DNA of 64,000 nucleotides from Corynespora cassiicola (lineage: Eukaryota; Ascomycota; Dothideomycetes; Pleosporales; Corynesporascaceae): NCBI GenBank assembly GCA_022059125.1, contig JAEUWY010000001.1, positions 2,418,001 through 2,482,000 on the forward strand. The letters are read 5' to 3'. Under the pieces are notes generated by a model. The model searched no databases, was not told the DNA's origin, and worked only from the letters and a program-made list of their open reading frames with translations. The translations under genes and the position numbers were made by a program. Positions 40,865 to 52,266 of this stretch are shown one piece after another; the first letter of the stretch is position 1, and each line of letters opens with the position of its first letter.

Positions 40865-43800
40865 CTACGAACCATGTAAGAGCATTCCACGTGTGTAATC
40901 GAGATTTTCTTCCGCGATCCTGGTATCCGGGTGTTCTTCTCCTAACACACGCCGTCTGCATATTAACACATTCTCTTCCAGTAGCGCCGCGTCGTGCCAT
41001 CTGCCTGTAAGACTCAGGGTTGCTGCATAGTTTCCGATACTTGTCAGCGTATCTGGATGATCTCTGCCAAGCTCTTCTATGCTCCTTTCCATGACATCTC
41101 CTTCAAGTTTTTCGGCCTCGATCATCTTCCCCTGGGCTTTCCGGATCAAAGCTAGATTTGCTGTGCTCGCCAGGACATCCGGGTGATTTACTCTCAAAAC
41201 CATCAAGCTCTTTTCCAGTACCTGGGCAGAGAGGTCTGCAGCTTCTTCAAGCCTACCCAAGTTCCGATACGTTGCTGCCAGGTTATCCATAGTCGTCAAA
41301 GTCTCAGGATGACCACTCCCTAAGATCACTGAGCTAGCTTGGATGACTCTGATATTCATAGTCAAAGCCTGCTCGAACTGTCCCAGATTGCGTAATATTT
41401 CTGCATAGTTGCTCATCATCGTCAAAGTGTATGGGTCGTTTCTTTCATATATCGGTTCGCTTAGCCTTAATGCCTTCGTTATCTTAGCTTCTGCTATAAG
41501 ATAACTCCCTCGACTTCGCAGGATGTTAGCCGATAGAGCCTGACTTTCCACAATAAACCCCGTGAACCAGCTTTTAACAGGAGCAACACTCTCTTCATAG
41601 TACTTCTGTGCTTCTTCATATCTTCCAACTGCTAGTAAACACTCCGTATACATGATCATTTCATTTAGCGTAGGATATGGCTCTTGTCCTAGGCCAAGAA
41701 CAGGACATGGTGGGCCCATGTGATTCAACGCAGCTAGATACTTTCCATCAAAGTAGAGAATTGATGCCACGCAAGTAGCTACTGAGATTATGCTCGCTTC
41801 CTCGGTAGCTGATCCAAAATCCACATTCTGGAGTTGAAGAGTGGCTTCTGTCGCTTCAGAATACTTTCCTCGAAACTGCAAGGTCATAGCAAGATAATAC
41901 AAAAGATTTGTATCTTGTGTTTCAGATCTTGGTCGAGTATATTTGGTAGGCAACAAATCTATTGCCGCCCGAATCCTAGATTCTGTAGCTTCATGGGCGG
42001 CTGGATTCCTTCTAACCGCTTCAAGGTCAATGTCGAAAATCTCGGTATTCCATTCCGTCTTTTTATGTTCAAGATCATCTTCTGAATGTCAGTTTTCATT
42101 TAGAAAGCAGGGTTTACAGATGTTTACCTAAATCATTCTCGGTTGAACGATCGTCGTACTTGAGAGAACCTTCATTTCTTAGGTTTTCCAGCTCATGTGC
42201 AATGGATTCATTTGAATGAATTGAAGACTCATCACCGGTCTCATTTTCTTCGGCGAAATAATCGTTGAAGTCAAAGTAATGATTCCTGGGAGTTATTTCA
42301 GCTTTAGCAGGGGGCGGTGCATCCTTCTGCTCCTCAGATGATAACTCATATCTTGTCAGCCATTCTTGTGTTTTTGCTGTGGCAATCCTCGTACGCTCAT
42401 TGTCGTTGTTTGTGTCATCTGGAGCCCATGGCAAAGATCTGAGTGAAAATTCATGGACTTCTTCAGCTATGTGGTCAATCAATGCTTCGCGATGGTCTCT
42501 TCCTTGCTCAGGGCTCCATTCATTACATAATGGACATGTAGTTACTTCGTTCGGTATTTTTCGCATGCAAGCAGCTTTCAGAATTGGAATCTGACTCGCT
42601 GAAATGGCATTAGAATGCTGGCTTTGCATGTGTACGACAAAATCTTCTTCTTCCACGAAATTTATGGTGCTGTCGCATGCAAAACATACCCAAGATTCGG
42701 AGATTGGGTGGTCTTCTAGAAGATGCGACTTCCATGATTCTTTTGTAACGTAGAGGGTGTTTGGAACAGGGCAGTTGGGCAGAATACAAGTGTATGGTGA
42801 GACATCTTCTGCAATGTGCTTTCTATTTATAAGTAAGCGAGGATACTCAAAGCCAGTGCTAAAGTGCGGGATTAGACGTCACCAGACCCTATCTACGCAC
42901 TGCATACATGTAAGGGAATATCCTACCTCCATCTGTTTTTCTGAGCATAAGCGGTTGCAATGACTTGACAACAGCATGGACATCTGAATCCAACTCTATC
43001 TGAATTTATCTTGGGGGGGCATGGATAATTAAGCCGTACAGCTGTCGCGGATATTTGTGTGGTTGCAGCCTGTGATGGAGCCACCGCATTCGATAGCTGG
43101 ATATCTTCCACTAATATCGTTGCGCTACTTTGTGTACTTGCTTGTTTCGTAGCTCTCTTCTCTCCAGTTACTAAGATTGGTGTTGAAGACACATGGTTTC
43201 TTAGTGCTGTGCCCTTTTGAATAGGAACAGCTTGGGAACTCCGCTCTTCTGTGAAGAAGTCTGTACAATCTCCCAGTGTGCCCAGCTTCTTCTCATGTGT
43301 TTGTGCGTAAATGAATCGATTTCGGCGCCTCAGATTACAGTTGATCAGGCGAATCTGGATATCGTTGAGTTTGTGCGAATTGATCTCGGCTGGATCAAAT
43401 GAGGTCTGGGAGCTAAATTGACCTTTACACAGCAATATCGTGGTAAGATGATCTCGGAGGTCGACATGATCATCTAACTTGAATCGCTGATCAGCCTTCC
43501 AGAGCCTTCGGCTTATTCCAGATCGGCGTATCGCGAATGATATCCGTGACAACTGTTCTAGCAATGCCTGAACTTTCCTCATGCTAGCTGATACTGATTC
43601 ACTTAATTCTTCTACTGAGAAATCTTCAAGTTCAGACTCGGAACTCGATGCATCTGACCAAGGAGAGACGGGGCGTTGTTCATGTTCCCTTTCTTCGTCT
43701 TTTGACTGACTGAACGCCATGGCTTGCCCATTAGATGATAGACCGAATAGATCTGACTCCATAGAGCTTGCTATAATCAGGATCAGTCATGTTCCACTGT

Positions 43801-44088
43801 TGGGCCAGCTTCATAGATCATACCAAGGCTAATGCATTTATCAACCATGAATCTCAACACCTGTAGTAGATTCACTACTGTATCTCTGATCTCCGGTTTT
43901 AGTGCCAACCGCGCATCTAGCGATAATTTGTTATTTGTTCGAGCACCGATTCCAGCTGCCCACATATTGAAATCAGCCAAGCGATTCTCAGCCCATTCAT
44001 TCTTCGCTAGCTCTTCGGTCCTCCGAGCTTCTTCAAAACTGTATTGACATGCAGAAGCGGCATAAAAAATCGATTGTCTCTGGTCCAT
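40865..44088 (-). CDS. AcuF-like zinc-finger protein with C-terminal TPR repeats, 1006 aa
   Basis: Four exons, 44088..43824, 43770..42927, 42822..42128 and 42081..40865; all phases close. Residues 1-90 form the fungal helical domain with the signature WAENRLADFNMWAAGIGA. Residues about 90-340 are linker. About 345-470 is a Cys/His-rich region (FRCPCCCQV, RWRKHIAEDVSPYTC, SWVCFAC, TTCPLCNEW, HREALIDHIAEEVHEFSL) that matches what I know as the AcuF-like C2H2 zinc-finger domain. A Glu-rich linker follows, then from about 640 to the end tetratricopeptide-type repeats of the kinesin-light-chain/NLR class (HPETLTTMDNLAATYRNLGR, HPDVLASTANLALIRKAQGK, HPDTLTSIGNYAATLSLTGR). There is no nucleotide-binding domain. 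The start codon is 209 bp from that of the divergent protease gene, and codon use is AT-richer than in SNT1. Inferred role: sensor or scaffold in the adjacent cell-death module. Confidence 0.85.
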
Positions 44089-44297
44089 GATGAATACGTG
44101 TTAGGGAATGGGCAGTTGTAGAAAAGTCATCCTGATTGCAGTCAAAGGATCGGCTGATTCTTTGTCAGCGCAAATGTGCGGGGCTAATCCATATCACGTG
44201 AGCCCAATTAGAGTTTGTGATTAAGCGCCGTATAGAGATCATCACGAGCACTGGGAGGCTGCCTTACACCTATTGTACTGTGATCCAACTGATTGAG
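44089..44297. promoter_or_regulatory. Shared divergent promoter of the TPR and protease genes
   Basis: Only 209 bp separate the two start codons, so promoter elements must be shared or interleaved. This suggests coordinated expression of the two proteins. No individual factor site can be named; a CACGTGA element (about 44196-44202) contains an E-box core. Confidence 0.5.
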
Positions 44298-47187
44298 ATG
44301 GACAATGAGGAGGTGCTTGAGCTTGCCCCGGTGGCTATAGAAAGAGTTGCCCATATTGCGACACATATAGGAGCGACGAGGCTGAACGAAGTATGTGGGC
44401 GACTAGGCGGAGAATTGTTGATCGCAGCAAGCTTCTTGGGCAGTCCAGAGCAAGAAGTCCACGAACAACATGATCGATTCCTTCAAACAACTCGGAAGCT
44501 ATTAAGGGATGTTGAGAAGATATGCAACGTAAGTGATATCTGTTTTTTACCCCCTCTCGATAGTACAAATCTGAACTACTATTTCATTTCTGCGAGGCAA
44601 CGCCGAAAAAACTATAATTTATACGACCGCACATTTTCTAATAGAAACAGTGGCCAAAAAATCCAAACAGCAGTCTGCCATTATTAAAATGTATTGGCTG
44701 GGGACATCCTGAAGAGCCTTTATACTTGGAGGCTGTTCAAGATATAAAGTCCGGCCTAGTTTCACTTACTGCGGGAAGCCCAAGGAATGCCGAAGAGTTT
44801 ATTTTGCATTTCAAGAGATACAACAAACGTTTTGGAAAACAGAATCTCGTCAACAATGAACCTAGTGGAGCTTCCAAAGTAATACCAGACGATCACGGCC
44901 ACGAGCTGACCATGGTTGCATACAACGTACTGCAAAAGCATATGTGTTGCGAATGCATGCGTTCGGATAATTTTAACCTTCAGAGACATGGTGCAAAGCT
45001 TCTCTTAAGGCCATCCCTATCTTTGAACACCAACGATGCCACCCAACTAGACCTTCTATTTTCTTCCAAAGCTTATAAGAGGATTGTGCCCACCGAACGT
45101 TGGCAAGACATTAAATTGGTCGTCCCACGGTAAGTTCTAAAATTGAAAAGACTCAAATTCATGCATGCCATAACTTCTCTTGTTTATCTTTTGTAACGTC
45201 ATACTGACTGTCTGACACTCTACAGGGAGGAAAAAACCTTAAAGAAGCAGAGAAAGAGAGTCAAATTCTGCGGTCATGATGATGCTACTATTGAGTTACA
45301 CCATCTCCAGATCACAGAGGAAGTGAAATATGGGCAGTTATGCAAGCTTATTTCCAATGACATCAACTCGCGAGTCTGCCTTACTATCCAGGATGAGAAG
45401 CTGCGGTTAATGGATCCTGAGCCATTGAAACAGATCATAGCAGACACGCCAAGCTTATCCCTAGCTACGTTGCTCCGGACATACCGTTTGTCTCAAAAGA
45501 TGAAAGCTGCACTCGCCTATACCATTGCTCACTCAGTCTGGAAGTTTTATGACTCAGATTGGATGAAAACTCGTTGGACGAGCGAAACAATACATTTCAT
45601 GAGAGAATCTACACCTCCATTGAATATGAATGAGCTAGGAATCTTTACTTCAAAGCCTTACTTCTCCGTTGATTTTGGAGCCGATGATGCCAACGCCTAC
45701 GAACACAGCACAATACGGGACGACTTACATAAATATCCTCGTGTGCGAGCTCTAGGAATCTTGCTAGTCGAAATTGGTGTAGGTTCAGTTCTACCGCGGG
45801 TCGAAGGGAGCCTCGATGACTTGTCGCAAATGGCCCAAACAAACAACTCGGAATGGATATGGGCGAACAAGTATTCTGAAAGTAACTGTCCGTGGCCAAA
45901 TTTCGATCTGGGAAGTTACAGGAAGGCAGTCAAAAATTGTCTAGATCCTCAGCGATTCCGACTTCCTCCCATATCTGGCGAGGATATGCCAGGTAGAGTT
46001 CAGCAACGTCGAAAGCTTCTTTATGAGAATGTTGTAGCTCCTTTGGATGAACTCATGAAAGGAACTGGATGGATGGAAGAGCTACAAACAATCGAACCTT
46101 TGAAAGAGACATCAAAATTGCAAATACCTGTACGGAATACGACACTTGACTCTCAGAGAACCTCAGACTCACAGGGCAGCACGAAGAGATCTTCTCGGCG
46201 CTGGTTGCAGAGAGTTAAGAATTTAACTAGAAATATTTACCAAAGCGTGGACATTGATTCTCGGCGACGCGTTCGTATCGCGATTTTAGATACCGGATAC
46301 GACCCTGGTGCTGAATTTTTCTATTCACCAATACGGTACGACCGCCTTGTGAAATGGAAAGACTGGGTTTCAGATAGCGTGGAACCTATCGATACTCATG
46401 GACATGGTACTCATCTCATCTCACTAATCATGAAAATTTCACCTGATGCTGAAATATGCGTTGCCCGAGTGGCAAAGGATCCTGCAGATCTTGACAATGC
46501 AAGCCAAAACGTTGCAGATGTAAGTTGCAATCCAGATCCCATTAGAGAAGGTATAAAGAACTTTTTTTTTCTCACATGTTCCAGGCAATCAATTGGGCCC
46601 AGGCCGAATGTAAGGCCGACATCATATCGATGTCGTTTGGATACGTGCATGACCAAGGCGTAATTAGCAAAGCTATCCGCACTGCCGTAAATGACCGAGA
46701 AGAATCCATTTTATTTTTCGCATCTGCAGCAAATTCTGGATCAAATGAGGAAGAGATGTTCCCAGCCTGTCACGAATGTGTGATATCCATACGTGGGACC
46801 AACAGCAATGGATCTTTCCAAGATTTCAACCCTCCTAAAGGTCCTCAGGAGCATTCAGTGTATGGGACTCTTGGACTGGAAGTTCCCTCATCGGCCTTGG
46901 CTCCCGAGTCAGGAGAGGTATATAAGAGCGGCACCTCGGTAGCCACAGCTATAACTGCTGGATTAGCGGGACTTTTTCTTGGCTACGTAAGCCAAAAACT
47001 CCGACAAGAAACATCCATCAGTGTGAACAGAAAGCTGCGCACCCGCAAAGGGATGCTGGCAATGTTTGACTACATTGCAAAGGATTCTCTGAGCACTGGT
47101 TACAAATATGTTGCACCATGGTTCCTGGAGGGAGATGAAAGGTACATATGCTCCATCTTCGAGGGAGCACTAGCTAGATTGCCCTAA
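44298..47187 (+). CDS. DUF7580-type N-terminus fused to a subtilisin-like (S8) serine protease, 868 aa
   Basis: Four exons, 44298-44528, 44651-45129, 45226-46519 and 46585-47187; phases close. Residues 1-110 form a helical N-terminal domain (MDNEEVLELAPVAIERVAH). Residues about 180-480 resemble fungal DUF7580 (CKLISNDINSRVCLTI, ATLLRTYRLSQKMKAALAY, YPRVRALGILLVEIGVG), a domain seen at the front of fungal STAND-like proteins. The S8 peptidase domain begins about 580 with the full triad: Asp592 in IAILDTG, His630 in HGHGTHL, Ser786 in SGTSVAT, with the oxyanion Asn region near FFASAANSGS. No signal peptide, so it is intracellular, unlike secreted subtilisins. This layout parallels HET-Q2, the protease that cleaves the gasdermin HET-Q1 in Podospora. 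Its stop lies 27 bp from the stop of the gasdermin-like gene. Start ATG 44298 is preferred; an upstream in-frame ATG at 44217 overlaps the shared promoter. Confidence 0.88.
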
Positions 47188-47214
47188 GATAAATGTTTGA
47201 TAAATGGCGTCGTT

Positions 47215-48102
47215 CTACGATCTAGGGGCGAATGAAACTACAGAGATGTAAGAGCCATCAATATTTACTGTCTTTGTTTCCAAACCCTTATTAGCTTCTT
47301 CAGCACGAAAGTCGGCTGCATGTACCATACCAGACGCAACATCTATTTCATCGTTGTCTTCTTCTTCCCCACTTTCTGAATCGGAGATACCTTTTTCTAG
47401 GAAGGCTGATTTATGACGAAACTCATCCACCTTCAAGGATTTGTTCCTCCATCCTCTCAACTCAATTTTGAGTAGTTGGTAAGCAAGAACTATGTCCTCG
47501 TTTGTATTCCACTGGTCACTTTCCATCGTTTCGTTGGCTGTCATGATATCTGCTCCAACTCCCACTTCCCCCACTGGAATAGGTATTGGAATCCCAGATC
47601 CGACACCAACTCCCATACTCTTTGAGTTCTCGCGTCTTGCGGAGAGCCCCTTGGCTATCTTCAGCCCTGTAACCATATAAACTGGCTGCCTTATTGCGAA
47701 ACCATCCGGCTTCATTATTGCACGAACTCTAGGATGCACGATTCTCGCCTTAATCTCCTTCACCCCCGGGTCGTTCACGAAGTATTCCGTGACCAAGGAG
47801 CTCATAGAAAATTCTGTAGCAGCATGAGAGCCTCGTTTATTGAACGCCGAAGCACCAACTATCTGCAGAAACTCCGTCCATAGGGAAAATCCCGTCTCGT
47901 GTGTGGATTCTCGCGCTATGCTTTTTTGGTTCTCGGTCACAGTTTCTATGCGTGGATATCGTGAAACAGCGTCTTCGTCAACGGTCGTGAGTACGCGGTG
48001 GGGCCGAAACGGGTCAGCAATGAGGCTGCCTAGGGCGAGAGGACCAGTTCGAGGCTTAAAAGTGAAATTTGGAGCGAGTAGATAGGTTGGATGTTGTGCC
48101 AT
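47215..48102 (-). CDS. Gasdermin-like pore-forming protein, 295 aa
   Basis: Intronless. Residues 1-45 read MAQHPTYLLAPNFTFKP, then LGSLIADPFRPHRVL, the opening I associate with fungal gasdermin-like proteins. A QPVYMVTGLKIAKG strand (140-152), a Gly/Pro-rich hairpin-like segment (164-183) and IVLAYQLLKIELRGW (204-218) follow the order of the animal gasdermin N-domain (vYvVtevl ... lAfrv.ql). After that come a short tail, an acidic stretch at about 240-253, and 40 further residues. In the known fungal case (HET-Q1, about 280 aa) a partner subtilisin-like protease removes a short C-terminal piece to release membrane-permeabilising activity and cell death. Size, tail and neighbour protease all fit. 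Start: an in-frame ATG at 48159 would add a hydrophobic leader that looks like a signal peptide, but gasdermins are cytosolic, so 48102 is chosen. Confidence 0.78.
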   Translation of the reverse strand: MAQHPTYLLAPNFTFKPRTGPLALGSLIADPFRPHRVLTTVDEDAVSRYPRIETVTENQKSIARESTHETGFSLWTEFLQIVGASAFNKRGSHAATEFSMSSLVTEYFVNDPGVKEIKARIVHPRVRAIMKPDGFAIRQPVYMVTGLKIAKGLSARRENSKSMGVGVGSGIPIPIPVGEVGVGADIMTANETMESDQWNTNEDIVLAYQLLKIELRGWRNKSLKVDEFRHKSAFLEKGISDSESGEEEDNDEIDVASGMVHAADFRAEEANKGLETKTVNIDGSYISVVSFAPRS

Positions 48103-48757
48103 GATGTGAAGAAGCAATAAGACTACGACAAGTGATCTCTTTGCAAAAGGTAACTTCAAGTTTATATAGGTGGTTGGGTGTTGAATTAGCCGCCCAGGTA
48201 GATCAAGGCAAATTGTGGCTGTGTCACAACACCAGGCGGCAACAGCGCACCGTAACCGAGCCCCTCACTGATAGCTGCCTAAAAACATGCTAAATTCCCT
48301 AAAGCATAGTTTTTCATCGACAATTTTGGTTAAAGGATTTTCTTTGCAGGCGTTAACTATTTTCTTCTTCTTTTTGTTCAGATGAAACAGGCCATTATCA
48401 ATAGAAAACATAGGCAACAGGTAGGCTAGCTGGGGACGATACGGTAACTCTGCACGAAACATCAACATATTGTTCTTCGTTGATCTTGTCAGAGGATAGA
48501 GAAAGCCTATCACAAATCAATGATACATCTTGAAAAGTACTTGGCCCTATTTGACATCACTATTGCCCCGTTCCGATGACAACGACCTTAAGGGGAGCCA
48601 CCACATAATGCTATCATAACAAAAGACGTGTACTCACTAATTCAGGTGCAAGGATTTGCATTGCCAACTAAATTCACCAACGCACTAAAAATACACTCCA
48701 CATGCGCAAGTTCGGATATAATCAAAGACGCAAGCCAGCTATTCTCCTTCCTCACAC
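48103..48757. other. Intergenic, right edge of the cell-death module
   Basis: AT-richer DNA upstream of the gasdermin-like gene and downstream of SEC8. An 82-aa minus-strand frame (48513..48265) has no family resemblance. No gene called. Confidence 0.45.
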
Positions 48758-51700
48758 TTAGTACATAAACTCACTGAGCTCCAACAGATGCGCATCAAGC
48801 TGTCTCCTAGCCTGCACACCCACCTCTCTCCTCTCGTCCTTCAAGCGCTCCCCATACGTCAACTCGAGCAAGTTCCTCACAACAGGCTCGCCAAACAAGC
48901 CCTTGGGAACGCCAAACTCATTCCCAAGCTCTCTGGCGCGGGTCACAATGGCATCGGGGCCTTCGATGAAGAGATCAAAGAAAAGGGCCGAGTAGGGAAG
49001 CTCGGCGCCTTCTTCGATATTCTTGAGGTTCTGCTGGAGCACGAGGATGTTGAGTTGCATTAGGTTGCAACCATTGTTGTTCATGGAGGTGATGCGTGAT
49101 GAGAGGGCAAGGAGGTGTCGGTCCATTAGTGGTGCGAGGCCAGAGGCGACGTGCAAGTATTGCGACGGTGGAATATAAGTTGAAACTTCTGTGTCGAAGG
49201 AGACGAGGTGGGAGTTGAGAGTAAGAATCGTAGGGTCTGGTTCATCCAAGACAGAGTCGAGCGTGTAAGTCTGTTTCACACTGGCTGAAAGGGAAGATAT
49301 TATTGTAGTGCGAATAGCAAGGTGAAGAGTGCGTAAAACAGTCGCCGACAAGCCTTGGTAGGACATGACAACCTGGTCAAATTCGCTGAAATATCGTCAG
49401 TTTGTAGCACAGTGACAATGTGATATCAACTTACGCAGCAGTTTCGGTGTTCAGCGGTAAATATACCGGAACTCCCTCTGTCCTAGGCTCTGTGGATGTG
49501 AGTAATGTCCAGCGTCTGTTGTGGCGCTGATTGCCTGGCTCAATTCGCGTAGAATCAGTTGCTCGGTCGCTGATGTATCGTAGATTCGCCACCTTAGTAG
49601 CGAGCCACTTCATACTGGTATATAGTAGACATAAGCAGTTGATGGTCTTCTTGTCTTGGATAAGGTCAGACTGCTCTAGAGGGTCTTTCTCGATCTCCGA
49701 TAATAATAGAGATATTTCCTTCTCCACGAGTTCCGGTGCTGTCTCGGAATCTGCTTCGAAGAGAGCCAAGATGGTCTCACCAATCTCGCCAGAATCCGCC
49801 CATGCGGCGGGCGCCCTCATACAACGACCACTTTGGGTAGCTTGGTTGCGGCTTACCAGAGCCTTGTACCACCCACTGCATTTGCTTGCATATGTAGTCA
49901 TTTGTGTTATGATCAACTGACTGAATGCTTGGTCATGAGGCAGGTTGTCTAACATTTTACAGAATGCCGTTATGAGGGTAAAGAACTTTGCAGTCCCCTG
50001 AAAGTGTCAGTATTATGGTGCGATGTAATAGGAGTCAATCTCACCTTGAAAATGGGTCTCTTGGAATAATTGGACCATTGGGGTTCCTGCTGGAATGCGT
50101 CCAGTTCAATGAAAGTCTGCGCGCACATCTCGATAAGCGTCTCATCCAATTGGGGGTGAAACACATTGACGAGGAAGTCATCTAGAAACGAAGTTAAGGT
50201 GCTCATCACAATATCTGAGCCCGGTGGCACAACCTCCTTGAGCCGGTTCAAGAAGTCCAGAGATGGTGGCAACAGAGTGCCCATATTGAAAACGCTTGGT
50301 TCAACCAGCAATTTATGACCGGTTGCACTACCGTCCAATGTGGCATTGTTGTTTGCTGCCACATCATCGGGCCTCTTCGAGTCCGACACAAGGCCGGGCA
50401 CTGAGGACTTCAGAATGAATTCAAGGTCCTCTCGTTCTTGTATGAGTTCCGCTGATTTAGTGTCCATGTCCGTCAGCTTGAACATTCGCTTATTCTTGTC
50501 TCGTGGGGCTCGTGAGAACACGCTTCCAGTGTAAGTCTGGCCTTGACCGCCCCGGTATCCCAGGTCGCCATCAGTGGCAAGGTAATCATGCAGAAGAGAG
50601 CGCATCTACAATGTTGGTCAACATTAGATCTCATGATACGGGCTTAGAAAACACACCTCGCTCTGGTATAGCTTCCATAATTCTTTAAACCCCCGCATCA
50701 ACGCGGCGCTTGACGAATCACGGATCCCTTCGCGACGTACAATGCCTGACACAACATCGTGGACTACGCGGTGACTTTCCGCTATAGCTTCAAAGCGGGC
50801 ATAGAGTGTCCACAGAAGGTCGTTGAGGAGCGCAGTGCGAAGCTCGTCACTCTCGGAGCCAAGGTTAGCTTTGCCGCCTTTTTTAGCAGCGTATGCGGTG
50901 ATGATGCTAGGGTGCCTTTGGGCCACTTCGTTGTTGGACTTTTCAACAACCTTGAACAATTCTACGGGCAGTCGCTGCTCAATAGTATCAATGGCGATTT
51001 CCAGACGGTTCATCTTGTTCAAGGATTCCACCACGAGCTGAATGTATTGGAACGTATCCGCTTCAGGGTTCCGGGGCGAATCATCGGTCATCTAGCAGAG
51101 TTAAGAAACGAAACCTTTGCATGATTTGAGGTTGACATACCGGTTCTGAAGTGTCTAAACTGTCCAAGAAATGGTATAGCATTCTTCCCCTCACATCGGT
51201 CTGCGCGCGCCCCGAAAGATCGCCCTTGGACTGATTTTGGGCATACACTTTCCACCTGTCGACGCAATATGGCGACTTGAGATAAAGATGGTTGTGGAGC
51301 TCTTCGATCAAAATATCTGTAAGCGAATGCTCTTGATTGCTGAGGTAGACACGCAAGTCGCTCAGAGCACCAATCTTCTCCATCTCCGACTTTCGTATCA
51401 TCCTCAACGCATCTTGCAATATATCGACAGCCGTCAGGAACCGCTTCTCGGATATGCGAGCTTCCAGCTTATCAGGGACAAGCTGCAACTGCTCGATGGT
51501 ATTCAACATCTGGATCATCTCATCATAGTTTTGGGATTCCGTCGCGAATTCCTTCAACTCTGGTTTGGTCGTTGACAGGTGAGATTTGGCTTGAGTTAGG
51601 GAATCCTTTAGGGTCCGAACACGGTGTTGAGACTGCTGAAGACTGGTCTGGATCTTGTGAAAGGTACCAATGGAGCTGTTAAATCCTTGGTGGTGTTCTA

Positions 51701-52266
51701 TTCCTCTGGTCAGCACCTGAAGAGCGGGGCATCCAGTACAAGGGCAGTGCCTTACCGTTCACGATGGCTTTGAGAGCACGTTGTAGTTCCTGATGGGTTT
51801 GACGGAATCTATCATATTGATCTGCCAGGCCGAGCGAGCTCGAATCCATGAGTTTGAGGGCAACCTCGATTGGTACGCACTTGTCGTCGGTCATGAAGTC
51901 CCAATTTTGTTGAATGTACTGCAGAATTTCCTCCATCTGCTGACTTCCTGGGCCGAAGCGACCGGCGCCAGTGCGACTGCGACTCCTGCTTCCGCTGCCA
52001 TAATCCACCTCTCTGCTGCGCCTGCGGGCCTGAGTACGTTCAAGACTGGTGGGCCGAGTCACCTGTGGAACATCGTCCTCGCGATCGGAAATAAAGCCAC
52101 CGTAACCACCAGGCCTACGGCGTGGCTCGTCACTCGGTCGACGCTGATAGTCGTCGTCTGGAGCGTCATAGCCTCCGCCTCCATAACCACCATAGCCGCC
52201 GCCGTTATTATATCCGTTCGCATAGCCACCGTAGCCGTTGGGCCTGGAGCCTGGAGCGCGCGACAT
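48758..52266 (-). CDS. sec8: Exocyst subunit Sec8
   Basis: Core exocyst subunit for tethering secretory vesicles to the plasma membrane. Six exons, 52266..51756, 51697..51141, 51091..50657, 50605..50045, 49997..49435 and 49385..48758, give 1084 aa; all phases close. The first 115 residues are Gly/Tyr/Arg-rich (YGGYANGYNNGGGYGGYGGG), a feature of filamentous-fungal Sec8. The conserved Sec8 N-domain follows (ILQYIQQNWDFMTDDKCVPI, EHHQGFNSSIGTFHKIQTSL, and the coiled-coil LKDSLTQAKSHLS). Later blocks are ELKEFATESQNYDEMIQML and DRWKVYAQNQSKGDLSGRAQTDVRGRMLYHFLDSL. The C-terminal half is the helical bundle ending DAHLLELSEFMY. It is divergent from CTR9 across 578 bp. Confidence 0.95.

Noticed and set aside
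48103..48159. N-terminal hydrophobic leader on the gasdermin-like ORF, resembling a signal peptide
   Set aside because: It arises only if the upstream ATG is used. The family is cytosolic, and the second ATG gives the expected MAQHPTYLL start.
5987..52266. Possible functional clustering of exocyst genes SEC15 and SEC8
   Set aside because: They are about 40 kb apart with many unrelated genes between, so there is no reason to infer a cluster.
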